From positions 168,359 to 232,358 of the forward strand of contig JADDMT010000048.1 of assembly GCA_021401465.1 (NCBI GenBank): a DNA stretch of 64,000 bases. The letters run 5' to 3'. The notes under the pieces are model-generated. The model did no database searches. It saw nothing but the letters and a program-made list of their open reading frames with translations, and was not told the DNA's origin. How positions within the stretch are numbered: position 1 is the stretch's first letter; each line of letters begins with the position of its first letter. Positions 51,857 to 63,132 of this stretch are shown one piece after another. The translations under genes were made by a program, and so were the position numbers. This stretch comes from Teratosphaeria epicoccoides. Taxonomy: Eukaryota > Ascomycota > Dothideomycetes > Mycosphaerellales > Teratosphaeriaceae.

Positions 51857-54800
51857 GTTCGTTCCTTTCTCGAAACTTCGTATCTTTTACTAACAGTTTC
51901 GTAGATGTTCTAGGGGTTCCTAGGTGTTCTCGGTACTCCTATATCCTTCCCATTTTACTAAGTACTCTCGCTGTCCGTCCTGCTAGCAAGTGTCGATAAT
52001 CTTTTCGACAGTGTACTCCGGTTCTTCTACTTCAGGGTCGAGTAGTAAGGGTTCCGTTTGCAGTGCAGCGTCTAGCGCTACTAGTTCTAGTAGAGAGACA
52101 TAGAACACAGGGTGTATTCTCATCTGCTCGGGTAGCTGTAACTCAAAATTAACTGGTCCCTTCTTGGCCTTGATCCTGAATGGTCCTAGTTTTACAGCGT
52201 CTAGTTTTCTACTCGGTTTGTCTAATTTGATGTGACAGCAGAGGAGATACACCTTGTCCCCCTCCTTTAGAATTAGTCCCTTAATTCTCTTGCGATTTGC
52301 GTACTATGCTATGTTCTGCTAATAGAACTACAGGTCGAGTCGTGCTTCTGTTTGCAGTCAGCTTAGATGTTCTACTCGTCCGAGTGCTACTAGGTTCGGA
52401 TCACTAGTTAAGACATCTAGAATGTCTTCTATAGCTAATCTATATGCCATCTGAAAAGGCGAGAGTCCTGTCGACTCTGCTAGCATACTATTATATGCGA
52501 GTTATGCTATTAGCAACAACTCTACCTAGTTGTTCTAGTCCCTATTCACATAGGATCGAAGGTACTGTTCTAACGTCTGATTTAGACGTTCTGTCTGTCT
52601 ATCCGTCTAAGGGTAGAAGGAAGTACTTAGTCGATGTTTGACCTAGAATTGTCTTATTAGGGCTCTCTAGAAGTTAGAGGTAAACACGGATCCTCGATCC
52701 GTTACTAGGTCCTATAGCATGCTATGTAGTGCTACTACCCATTTAATAAAGACATACGCGATATCTTTAGTCTTGAAGTCTTCGCGGTAAGGGATAAACT
52801 TCCTAAACTTGGTGAATCGGTCGACTACTACCATGATCCCGTCGAAGAACTCATTAGTGGCGGGTTCTCTCGACTAAGGTAGTTTAACGATAAAATCTAT
52901 GGCGAGCGATTCCCATAGCCGTTAAGGTACCTTAAGTAGTCGTAGTAGCCTATACGGTCTATGACAGTCGTGCTTACTTCGCTAGCAAGTTACATATTAA
53001 TAGACGTAGTCCTCGATTGCCTTGCTTATCCTAGGGAAGTAATATTCTTGTCAGAGAATTTGCTTCATTTTAGACACTCCCGGGTGTCCTGCCTAAGGTA
53101 CGTTATGTCGGAGGCATAGTAGTTCTAATCGTAAAGACGTTAGCATGTATACTAATCCTTGAAACAGAAGGATTCCGTCTTCGTCTTCCTAATCCTCCTG
53201 TCCATTAATGTCGTCGCAGACAGCGAGTGTAGTTAGGTCGTAGATTAGTGCGTTCTTCAGGTCGTCCTGAAATCTACTAGTCTATGTGACAGTCGTAGCC
53301 GCGAGTTAGTTAACTCCTAGCGTGCTATCGCTATTTTCCTAGAGAACAGCATGTTTCTCCTGCTTCACGCCCTTCATGTAGTCTGTCTGGCGGCTAAGTG
53401 CATCGGCGCGTGTGTTATCGGTCCCCTTGCGATAGACGATCTTGTAGTTAGAACTAGAGAGCTCCTCGCTCTACCGAACCTGTCGTTAGTTTAACTCTTT
53501 CGTCGTTATGAAGTATCGCAAGTTCTCATAGTCTGTGTAGACCGTGACCTAGTACTTAGAACCTTCTAAGTAGACTCGCTAGGCCTTATAGGCGTCTACT
53601 ATAGCTAGAAGTTCTTTGTCATGGACGTCGTAACGGAGTTCCGGTCCAGACAATTTCCTCGAGTAGTAGGTAACTAGCTGTAGTCGTCTACTCGGTCCTA
53701 GTTAACTCAAGCATGCCCTAAGTGCTACGTCGGAGGCATCTGTTTCGACTATGATAGGCTTATCCAGGTCGAATACAAGTAAGATTAGCTAATCTGTAAA
53801 TCGTCGCTTAAGTTCCTTGAAGGCATTCCGTTAGGCGTCGTCCTATACGAATGGTGTATCCTTTGTCGTAAGAGTCGTAAGTAGTACTATGATCTTCGAA
53901 TAGTTTGCCACAAATCTTCTATAGAAGTTAGCGAATCTAAGGAAGGACTATACTTCCTTAACATTAGTCAGTGTAGGCTACTCTTTTACGACCTAGACTT
54001 TCTTAGTGTCTATCTTGATTCTATTCTATGCTACTACGTAGCTAAGGAATTATACTTCCTGCTTATGAAACTCGCTCTTCTAAGGCTTAACCTTTAGCTA
54101 GTAATCCTAGAGTTTCTGAAGTACCTTACGCACGTAAGTCCTATGCTCTTCGATCGTCCGGGAGTAGACGAGGATGTCGTCTAGGTATATAACCACAAAG
54201 ACGTCAAGGTACTCTCGTAGCACGTTGTTAATAAATGCCTGCTATGTAGCTAGGGCGTTTGTCAACCTAAATGGCATGACTATGTACTCGTAGTGTCCGA
54301 ACCTAGTTCGGAACGTAGTCTTCTATTCTTTGCCTTCCTTAATTCGAATTCGGTTATATACTCCGGGTATGTCGAACTTCGAGAACTACATTACTCCTTG
54401 TAGGCAGTCCTGCAATTCCGAGAGCAAAGGAAGCGGATAACTATTCTTTATCATAATGTCGTTTAATCTACGATAATCTACGTAGAGTCGCTAGTCATCT
54501 TCCCCCTTAGGCACAAACAGGATTAGATATCCGGCCAGGGACTGCGACTCGCGGATGAAGCCTTTCCGGAGGTTGTCTTCTAGGTATTTCCGGAGAATCT
54601 CTAGCTTTGCCGCTAATAACAGGCGAATTAATTGCTTCGTTAGTGTCTTGCTAGGGAGTAAGGGTATCCCGTGGTCCTACTCCTAGTGTTCTAGCAGAGC
54701 TTCTTAGTTGGGTTCTTCCTCGAAAAGAGTAGCGAACTCTTTATACTTATCGGGAACTATGAATTCGACCTTAACTTCCGATTACGTTGCTTTGACCTAT

Positions 54801-54958
54801 AGGACGTATACTTCCTGTTCTGGATCCTTAATAGCGGCTACTATCTCGCTTAAAGTCATAGCACATATTTCGATCTTGCCTAGTGCGTCGTGTACTATAG
54901 GTAGAGGTATCGATCTTAAGAGTTCTAGGAACTAGATCCTCTCATTCTTCTAGTCAAT
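51839..54958 (-). pseudogene. Element B pol, C-terminal part (RT, RNase H, integrase, chromodomain)
   Basis: Minus-strand reading in a single frame, broken by TAG/TAA. The RT active site YLDDILVYS is at about 54187-54161. RNase H lies near 53,400-53,800 and the integrase core near 52,380-53,100. The integrase C-terminus is intact as an 89-codon frame (51983-52252) with KLGPFRIKAKKGPVNFELQL and MRIHPVFYVSLLE, where Y stands for the usual H. Past the TAG at 51983 a chromodomain follows (EYLVKWEGYR, then T*EP..HLRN). The left end of the frame is cut by element A at 54958. Confidence 0.75.
54954..54958. other. Target-site duplication of element A, left copy
   Basis: TCAAT directly before the left LTR matches TCAAT at 63128-63132 directly after the right LTR. 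A 5-bp duplication is usual for Gypsy integrases. Confidence 0.85.
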
Positions 54959-55318
54959 TGATATAGATGTATGTGCTATATGATATGAAAATATCTCGCA
55001 GTGTGACAGAGTAATCCGACCTTTTAGTAGGTACAAGACAGCGCTGCTTTCTGCTTATCGCAGAGGTGGCGCTAAGGGTGCTTATAACCCCCGACGCTCC
55101 TCAATTAGGGAAAGCATGTCCGAGCCTAACCCCGTAGGGGTACCGTAGGGTCAGCGACGTGGGGGCGTCCTACGTCGACAACTGATCCTACTCGGACGAC
55201 ATACAAGCCAACGTATGTACGAAGGACCCCCTTGCCATATGTGGCAGGGTCACTGCATGCCAAGGGCGGCCATTAGAACCTATGCGGTTCAAATGGTCCC
55301 CTAGTATCAACCGTATCA
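54959..55318 (-). repeat. Element A, 3' LTR (left copy)
   Basis: Begins TGATATAGATG and ends CCGTATCA; 360 bp, colinear with 62768-63127. The ends form a short inverted repeat TGATA/TATCA. Confidence 0.92.
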
Positions 55319-55334
55319 CTGCCCCTCCTCCTAT
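55319..55334 (-). other. Polypurine tract of element A
   Basis: CTGCCCCTCCTCCTAT on the plus strand, i.e. a purine run of 14 of 16 on the coding strand, stands directly inside the 3' LTR. Confidence 0.85.
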
Positions 55335-56116
55335 GAGGATGTCCCTAGCCTCACTAAGTGACGCACGCGGAACATATAGGGTACGGGATGTGGCACGCTC
55401 ACACCGCGCAAGGGTGAATAGGTAGATAGCCTGCGTAACATGTGTCATGCGCACACCTTAACACCTTCGCAGCGAGTGCGGGGCGGAGGCTGCTGACTCG
55501 GGCGGGTTTTAATCCGTCACATGTTAGGCGGCTTCGTAACACCTTCGCTTCACATGCGGATCAAGATATCAGGAAACCACGAGTACGTACTTCGGTCAAT
55601 CCTTGAAATTATAGGGCGAGCATGCGCGCCGGCCTCGCCAAGTAGCTTGGCCGTCCCTATTTAGTCGTGACCGTGAAGAACGTGTCGCAGAACCTCGGGG
55701 TAGTAGGAAAGTACGCGGACGCTCTGCGCGCGCCGCTCGAAACGGCAGGAGCGCGCTCCTAGCGCGGGCCTCGTCACATTTCCATGCTAGTAGGCTAGCA
55801 CGAGTGCGGTCGGCGCACATGCGTGACGGCCGCGTTATCCGTTATTGCATCATTCGGTCCCCTTGTAAGTTAACTAGAGGCAGGTGCTCTGCGCATGTGG
55901 TTCGAGTCACTAGCTTAACAGTTGCGGTAGGCAACAGGGGGGCTGTTAGAGGGTATAAAAACCTCGTCGCTTCCCAAACTTTCCTGTTCCAAGACACTAA
56001 CATCGACCTCCGCTCCTACTTCGCTTAGCTTGCGCCTCGCCGTGTCTGCGGGTCTGTACCGGAGCTCCTTCTTCTTCAATCAATCAATCAAGATCAATCA
56101 ACCCGTCTTAGCTATA
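55335..56116 (+). promoter_or_regulatory. Promoter and leader of the antisense gene of element A
   Basis: GGGTATAAAAACC gives a TATA box at 55954-55960, followed by a CT-rich leader with AACATCGACCTCCGCTCCT, a run of TCAA repeats (about 56076-56102) and the ATG at 56117. This is the layout of an ordinary fungal RNA polymerase II promoter, and it points away from the LTR, opposite to gag-pol. Confidence 0.6.
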
Positions 56117-57613
56117 ATGGCTTATATGCTGCAGACTAAGTTCGACGCTACTCGCTCTGCCCGCGATCGTCGCTCGTGTCGACAATGCCTTGACAACCTT
56201 AGTAGCTAAGCTACACACATCTCCCCTCCGCATGTTAGTAAGGCGTCCCCTACCCGCGAGGTATGCGTGACTTGTACTAACCGAAGCGTAGCCGAGATCT
56301 GCGTCGGCAGGTTTAATGAGGGCGGTGTCTACCGCAATTGTGTTAACTGCAATAGTAAGCATCAAAAATGCTAAGACCTCCCTGAAGAGGTGTACGGCGA
56401 GTACAACCAGCTCTGCCGTAACATCGATGACTTCTAGAGTACGCGCGACGAGGGGATTGCTAAAGGCACTCCGACTATGAACAGGCTACAGGCCAAGTAC
56501 TGCGAGGCACTCGCCTACCTGCTCGGCGCCCTCTCGTGCTTCACCGCGACTGCTAACCGTTCTCACGGCGGCGTTCGCTTCGACTCTCTGCTAACAGGCG
56601 AAAACGTTTGTCTAGGTCTGATCGCAGACTTAGTCCAGAAGATCTTGAAGGTGCTAACCGTTAGGGTCGAGACCTTCGCCATGGTACGCATATAGTGCGG
56701 GTACCCTCCGAGTATGAAATGCTGACTTTTCCGCTAGGCTAACGTTAGCGTCGAGAAGTATCCGACTAGCCGTCAGCGTCAGCAACTCGGGGCCCTTGCC
56801 TCTATTAACGATGACTTCGAAACGCGGATGATCCGCAAGAAGGTTATCAAGCAATTCGCCGCTCCCGCCGCTAAGGCCACGCCCTAGCGCCGTACCGAGA
56901 GGCAGCCTGCCTCTAAGCCGGTCCTAAGGACTAAGCCGTAAGTTACTCACTCGAATCCTGTCGCGTGCGTACAGCTAACACATTGTAGCGCCGCCGCCTA
57001 CGCCGCCTCGACGCTACTGTCTAAGAAGAAGAAGAGGGCCAGGGCCGAAATTGAGGTTAGCAACGAGGAAGCCGAGCCTTCCCCGCTTGCGACCCGCACT
57101 ACGTCCGTCAAGACACTAAGGCACAAGCCTCTAGGCCAGATCTTTGAGGATGAGGAGGATGACGACGTTCAGGATACCTTCGGTCCTAACATGATCCCTT
57201 CGCGCCATAGTGTCACCGCACCGGTTGCGCCTAAGGGAGACACCGAGTCTGATGATGTGGTCGACACTCGTGTCAAGAAGCGCAAGATGATCTCGAGGGC
57301 CGAGCGCGACAGCCGCAAGCGCGCTCGAGTCTCTTCGCCTTCTGATGCTAAGGATGAGGTAGTCGTCGCGACTAGGCGCGGTGAGGGTGTCGCTAGTTCT
57401 CCGGCTACTATAGGCTCTGAAGACGAGCTCCCTCGCAACCTACTAAAGAAGAAGATGCCAGCCTCTCTTCGTGGCGTTGCTACCCCCGTTACTCATAGTC
57501 GCTTCGAGGTGTTTGGTAGACCCTGTGCGGGTAGGCAGTCCCTAGCGGACCGTAACAAGAAAGACTCTCCTGCTTCGGGTTCGGTTAGGAAGCCCCTAAC
57601 TAGTAGTCGCTAA
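56117..57613 (+). pseudogene. Intron-containing antisense gene of element A, RIP-damaged
   Basis: One plus-strand frame from 56117 to the TAA at 57611-57613. A 54-bp intron at 56684-56737 (GTACGC donor, TGCTGAC branch, CGCTAG acceptor) removes a TAG, a TGA and a TAG and keeps phase. Spliced length would be 480 residues. The exons still hold five TAA/TAG codons, all changeable from CAA/CAG or TGG. The N-terminal third has cysteine pairs SCRQC, VCVTC and NCVNCNSKHQKC (C-x2-C-x6-C), like half of a binuclear zinc cluster. The middle is helical and unrecognised. The C-terminal third is rich in K, R, E, D and S with RVKKRKMISRAERDSRKRAR, a bipartite nuclear-localisation pattern. It is convergent with pol, 140 bp apart. 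Function unknown; a nuclear, possibly DNA-binding protein is the natural guess. Confidence 0.7.
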
Positions 57614-57753
57614 GCATTAGCTACGAAGCTAATCCGAGCATGTCTCTTGTTCTTCTTGGGTTTATTCTAGGTGTGCCTTTAGGCATCAATGATGTATGAG
57701 TAGGGCGTTTGCTTCTCGTTGTCGCTTCGCGCGTCGTGCGCTACATACACGTG

Positions 57754-60700
57754 TCAAGAATTCTGCTCCGGAACCCTCATCTTCCTACGAATCGACCTTC
57801 TCAAGCCCTGCTCACGCCTCCTCCGCTCTTCGAATTCACGAATAGCTTCCGGAGCGTTCTTGCAGTCTTCGGCTAGAACCCATTGTGTGTACTTAGGTAG
57901 GTATCCTTTCCACTTCACCAGATAGTGCGTTGCGCCCTTGCGCCGCATACTGTCCTTAATACCCTCGACTTCCTACTCTTCGTTCTCTTCTGCTACCGGC
58001 ATCGGGTCCGCGGGCTTTTCGCCCTCGCGCTATACCCATGGTTCGAGTAGAGATACATGGAAGACGTCGTGTACACAATACGACGATAGCAACAATAGCC
58101 GGTACGCCTGCGAGCCTATCGCGTCGCGTATCCGGAAGGGTCCGACGAACCTTGGCGTCATCTTCTTGCTCGGAAGTTTCAGCTTGAGATTCTTCGTCGA
58201 CAGTAACACCTTCGTACTAACTGCGTACTACATCGGTTTAGCACAGGTGTTATTATGTTTAATCTGGGATTCTGAGGCCTTTTTCTAGTGTTCTATTAGC
58301 ACCGAATGTACCTCGCGCATACGCCGCGCTAATTCCGCGGCGGCCGGCACCCTCTCCTCAGAAGACTCGTCCCGAGGCGGTTCTAGGTGTATTTCCGGAT
58401 CAAAGCCATAGAGAATCTGAAATGGCGACATGCGCATAGCAGCATGCACGCTGTTATTGACTGCAAATTCCGCCATAGGAATTGCGTCGGCCTAGGCATC
58501 CTGGTTCTTAGCGTAGTAGCACCGAAGGTACTACTTAAGAGTCTAGTTCATACATTTAGTCTAACCATCAGTCTGTGGATAGAATGCTATACTTAGGCGG
58601 TGCTTGACACGCGCCTTAAACACAAATTCTTGCTAGTATTCACTAGTAAAGACAGAACCTCGATCTGATAGGATACTTCGGGGGACACCGAAGCGCTATA
58701 CGACTTCGTCGCGAAGTAGCCGCGCAAGCTCGCCGCTTGTGCACTTTTTCGTACATAGGATGAAGATATTCATCTTTGAGTATCGGTCGACTACTACAAG
58801 GACAGCATCAACCACATCGCCTTTCTACTTTGCTAGCAGCAAATCAGTAATGAAATCCATGGTCAAGTCTTGCCATAGTCTCTCTGGTAGTAGGAGCGCC
58901 TAAGCATCGCCGTAGGGGCGATGGCGCCGAGATTTGCTAATCTGGCATGTCTAGCAGGATTTGACATAGTCAGAGACATCCTGTTCTAGCGTAGGCTACT
59001 AGTATTTGCGTCCGAGAAGTGCGTTCGTCTTCTCTACGCCAAAATGGCCTGCGAGTTCATCGTCATGATGAATACGGAGGAGCTACGAACGGAGTATGTA
59101 GTCGGCGGGTACGTAGAGCCTATTGTCAAAGTACTACAAATCGCCCGACTTGGTCTAGTACTTCGGACCGCCTGCGGTGTCCTAGAGGGCTACACCCTCA
59201 TTAATCAACTCCGGTTCTCACTCTTGCAACTGCTGAATAAGTCTCGAGACTTCTTCAAAGGGTTCTTCAGACATCGCATGCTCACCGCATGTGAGCTAGT
59301 TAACTACCGCACGGATCGAGCTAGACACGGTCGCCATAACTGCCGGATAGGAGGGTTCGTCACTAGCGGAGGCCGTGAGGCCCCATTAGACCCGCAGTCG
59401 GCCTACAAGAGGAGCTAACGACAGATCGCCGCCCTAAACTGCAAGCTTCGTTTGCAGCGTAGGGAGAAGCTGTCGGTTACCCTCTTCCCTAGTGTCGTAG
59501 TCCGGTCGTCGCGAAGGACCGTCAGCCGGATTCGTCTTTCCGGAACGATGCTAGATAACGAAGTCAAAGCTAGCGAGGAAAGTCGCCTACCTTGCTTGCC
59601 GACCACTTAGCTGCTTCACGCCCATGAAGCCGCGAAGGTTGTTATAGTCAGTAAGCACCTCAATAGGGTGCGCTGCGCCTTCGAGGTAGTGTCGGTACTC
59701 CTTGAAGCTGTCAACAATAGCCAAAAGCTCTTAGTCGTGAGTCTCGTAGTTAAGCTTAGCGCCCTGCATCTTCCGCGACTAGAAGGCAATCAGGTACCAT
59801 CGCGCACTGCCTTCGTGCGACTAGAGCTGCGATATAATTGCGGCTATTGCGAATTTTGAAGTATCGGTCTCTATCCGGATCTTCGCAGCGGGGTCAAAGT
59901 GCCGAAGTATAGGCGCAGTTTGAAAAGCTGCTTTAAGTTCAGAGAAGGCCTTGCTCTAAGCCTCCTCCTAAGGCACTTTCCCTGGCTTTTTTCCTCGAAT
60001 CGCGCCCTTTGCGAGGGCCGTGAGGGGAGCCACGATCTTCGAGTAAGATCGTATGAATCTGCGGTAGAAGTTAGTAAATCCTAGGAACACCTGCACTTCT
60101 CGGAGGGTAGTCGGCTACAGCTACTCCGCGATTGCGGACACCCTTCGGTCATCCATAATGACTCCTTCCGTAGAGACGATGTATCCGAGAAACTCAATCC
60201 TATCCGTCAGGAATGAGCACTTCTTTAGGTTCGCGTAGAGGGCGAACTTGCGGAGCCGTTCGAGCACTATACTTAGATGCCGCATATGCTCCTCCTTCGA
60301 GTCGGAATAGACTAGTATATCGTCTAAATACACTACGCAGCAGGTGTCAACGAGGCCGGCTAGGGCCCAGTTGATATACGCTTAGAACGTCGCTAGTGCG
60401 TTAGTCAAGCTAAACGGCATCACTGTATACTCGAAGTGTCCATACCGCGTTCGGAATGCAGTCTTCTACTTGTCGCCCTTTCGGATCGGTATCTAGTAGT
60501 AGGCGTCCTTCAAGTCGATAGACGAGAAGATGGCGGCGCGACCAAGGCGGTCAAGCGTCTCGCTAATAAGTGGTAGGGGGCAGCGGTTCTTCTAGGTTAC
60601 CGCGTTAAGGCCCCTATAGTTAACGCATAGGCGGAGCGTGTTGTCCTTCTTCAGGACGAACATAACTAACGCTCTAGCCTCGCTGTCGCTTCGTCGGATC

Positions 60701-62718
60701 CACGCGTTCCTTTGCGCCTTGTAGAGGTAGTCTCGAAGTGTTTCGAGCTGCGATTCCGACATGGGGTACAGAGGTCGATACGGAGGATTGTAACCCTCCT
60801 TAAGGTTAATCGCATGTTCCGCGTCTAGGGCCCGGGCATAGGCCGCAGCCTCTGCGTCGAAAATGTCGGCGTATTCCTCTAACTCAGGCGGAAGGGTAAC
60901 GTCTTCCTTGACGTTCCGTATGCGGACCGCATACACGCATTAGACCTTCTTCATGTCCTTGTAGAAGCTGTGTGCGTCACGCATCCGCACCGCAGGAACT
61001 TCGCCTATGGAGCCGTAGAACTAGTTGTTAGTAGCTCCATCAACAACGACTCCCTGCTTGTAGCGCTAAGGGCGGCCGAGCAGGAGCTCCTTATTAGGAA
61101 CGTCTTCGGCGTAGAAGACTTCGTTAGTCTCGCGCACTTCTCCCGAGGAGTCCGCGAGTTAGAGGCGCACGTTGTACGCGCCTCGAGCCGCTGCGCCTTC
61201 GCCCCGAAAAGACTTCATGGTAGGCAGCAGGGCTCCTGGGATCGGCTTCAAACCGAGCCGTACGATTACCCTCTAGGGTATCACGTTGACCTCCGCAAGG
61301 TCATCTAACATACAGTCTACTAGCTCGAGCGAGCCATTAACTCGGACCGCGCCGGATAGGCGCCGCGCAGGCCACGAGTCTACACCATCGGTGACAGACA
61401 GCTTAGATACCCGCGGTAGCCATTCGGTTGTCTCGGGCTTGTCCTTCTTTCGCCTCCCCTCCAGGGAGGTTTCGGACACCTTGCTTACCTTCTTCCTATC
61501 ACTTCGTTTAGGACAGCGAGCCGCCTAGTAGTCCCTCGCTCCACAGATGTGGCAGCTACTCGGAGGCTTCTCGCCACCGTCTTTTGGCTCGGAGGGCTTG
61601 CTCCTCCGGAATGAACTACCGCGTTAGACGTGGCCCCTAGGGCGCTTGTGATGGCGGCCCTTCGGGGGGTCCTCGGGGCTTAGACGCTTATTGTCCTTAC
61701 CGCCCGATTTTCCATTTCGCTTCAAGGTGATTTCCATACGTGTCGCAAGGGACACGAGGTCTTGCCGAGTTGTCGGAAGTTCATGAAAAGTCATGATCGT
61801 GTTCCGAAGATTGTCATCGAGTTTGACGAGCAAGTGCCGCACGCGTTGCGTCTCGGTATAGGGTAGCATCTGTCCCTCGAGCGTGGCGAGATAGGTTGCG
61901 AAGCTAGAGGTTGTTTGTCCCTTCCCCTGCTTAGCCTTCTCGTACTCGACAGACACGGTAAGGGCGCGATTCCCCGGATCCTCGACCTGGTCGACACAGA
62001 ACTAGCGAAAGTCCGCCCACGTATACGTTCTGTCGTAGACCCGCATAAGGTCATACCGCTCATGCCAATTGTTGCGAGGTTCCTTATCCTCTTCGAGCCA
62101 CATCATACTAAAGGCGACTCGTTCGCCCTCTGTAGAATATCCGCGTAGGTTGAGCACGAAAACTGCCTCACACGCCTGCAAGAAAGTTCGAGCCTCCTTC
62201 AAGGTGTCTCCCTTGAACGGCTTCGGGTTGCATGCGTTACGACTACCTCCCGGTTAGCCTACTATGGCCCCGAATTCAGGCACCAAGTTCGCAGGCACAT
62301 GCGGAGGGTCTGCGCCTCCTAGTAAGTTGTCTTCGCGGGTCCCTAGCGTGAAATCTCGCTGGATTTCTTCGTCTGCTAGTTCGTTAGTACCGCTCATGGC
62401 GACGTCTTCGTCGTCCTCGCCGTTGTCGCTACTAGGAGCGGTGCGGCTCCGGCTCTAGTTCGCAAGGCGGTTCGCGACCTAATCGACAATCATGGCTACG
62501 AGGGCCGGGTCGATAGTCGGGGTTAGCTGCGGTCCCTGTGCGGGGGGTCTATTGCCTAGTCCGCCGCGTAATTGTCCTCTAGCGGAACCGTCGCTCGATG
62601 CAGTGTCGCTCGTAGCGGTTACTTCTGCGGGCTAGTTACTCGGGCTAGCTTCGCCATCGCGGGCGCTCGGGATGGCGCTCGCTACGCGTTAGTTGCGAGT
62701 TCGTAGTGCTCTAGACAT
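57754..62718 (-). pseudogene. Element A gag-pol, single frame of about 1654 codons
   Basis: All recognisable pieces lie in one minus-strand frame from MSRALRTRN (62718) to a TGA at 57754, with no indel. Gag: KPFKGDTLKEARTFLQACEA (about 62,230-62,170) and a zinc knuckle CHICGARDY*AARC at 61,550-61,510, where Y replaces the expected H. Protease: VDCMLDDLAEVNVIP near 61,300. RT: from KEGYNPPYRPLYPMSESQLE (about 60,800) to YLDDILVYSDSKEEHMRHL (60,330). RNase H: RIETDTSKFAIAAIISQL near 59,870. Integrase: zinc-binding part near 59,050 and C-terminal FAVNNSVHAAMRMSPFQILY (58,470). Chromodomain: THYLVKWKGYLPKYTQWVLA (57,930). A fused single-frame gag-pol is known for the Tf1/sushi branch of chromoviruses. 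Stops are TAG/TAA, consistent with RIP. Confidence 0.9.
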
Positions 62719-62755
62719 ATCGTAGTATTCTCTGCCAGACTGCAAAGCAGGGGGG

Positions 62756-62764
62756 AGAAAGCAG
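62756..62764 (-). other. Possible self-priming site of element A
   Basis: On the coding strand CTGCTTTCT lies three bases after the 5' LTR. It is the exact reverse complement of AGAAAGCAG in the LTR (62861-62853), which stands 34 bases after a TATAAG and is therefore near the expected transcription start. No match to a tRNA 3' end (TGG start) is seen. This is the arrangement of Tf1-type elements, where the 5' end of the transcript folds back to prime reverse transcription. Confidence 0.5.
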
Positions 62765-62767
62765 AAC

Positions 62768-63127
62768 TGATATAGATGTATGTGCTATATGATATGAAAA
62801 TATCTCGCAGTGTGACAGAGTAATCCGACCTTTTAGTAGGTACAAGACAGCACTGCTTTCTGCTTATCGCAGAGGTGGCGCTAAGGGTGCTTATAACCCC
62901 TGACGCTCCTCAATTAGGGAAAGCATGTCTGAGCCTAACCCCGTAGGGGTACCGTAGGGTCAGCGACGTGGGGGCGTCCTACGTCGACAACTGATCCTAC
63001 TCGGACGACATACGAGCCAACGTATGTACGAAGGACCCCCTTGCCATATGTAGTAGGGTCACTACATGCCAAGGGCGGCCATTAGAACCCATGCGGTTCA
63101 AATGGTCCCCTAGTATCAACCGTATCA
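62768..63127 (-). repeat. Element A, 5' LTR (right copy)
   Basis: 360 bp, same ends as the left copy. In coding orientation it holds TTATAAG (plus-strand CTTATAA at 62890-62896) as a likely TATA box about 240 bases from its start. By eye it differs from the left copy at eight sites, all transitions. Confidence 0.92.
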
Positions 63128-63132
63128 TCAAT
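63128..63132. other. Target-site duplication of element A, right copy
   Basis: TCAAT, identical to 54954-54958. Confidence 0.85.

Larger units (their letters stand above)
54959..63127 (-). mobile_element. Element A: complete Gypsy (chromodomain) LTR retrotransposon, 8169 bp
   Basis: Two 360-bp LTRs that differ at about eight sites flank the element, with TGATA..TATCA ends and a TCAAT duplication. On the minus strand: 5' LTR, a possible self-priming site, one gag-pol frame (62718-57754), polypurine tract and 3' LTR. On the plus strand between pol and the 3' LTR there is an additional gene with its own promoter. All internal frames are free of indels and are broken only by stop codons of RIP type, so insertion is recent compared with element B. 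Confidence 0.92.

Noticed and set aside
55860..55920. tRNA-like T-loop GGTTCGAGTCAC
   Set aside because: No matching acceptor stem, D-arm or anticodon arm at the required distances; the position is in the antisense-gene promoter of element A.
59415..59606. A 63-codon minus-strand frame
   Set aside because: It is out of frame with the gag-pol reading that contains RNase H here; a chance frame.
54959..63132. CRISPR array or prokaryotic island as cause of the repeats
   Set aside because: The repeats are two long LTRs with a 5-bp target duplication and retroviral-type domains; the host is a fungus.
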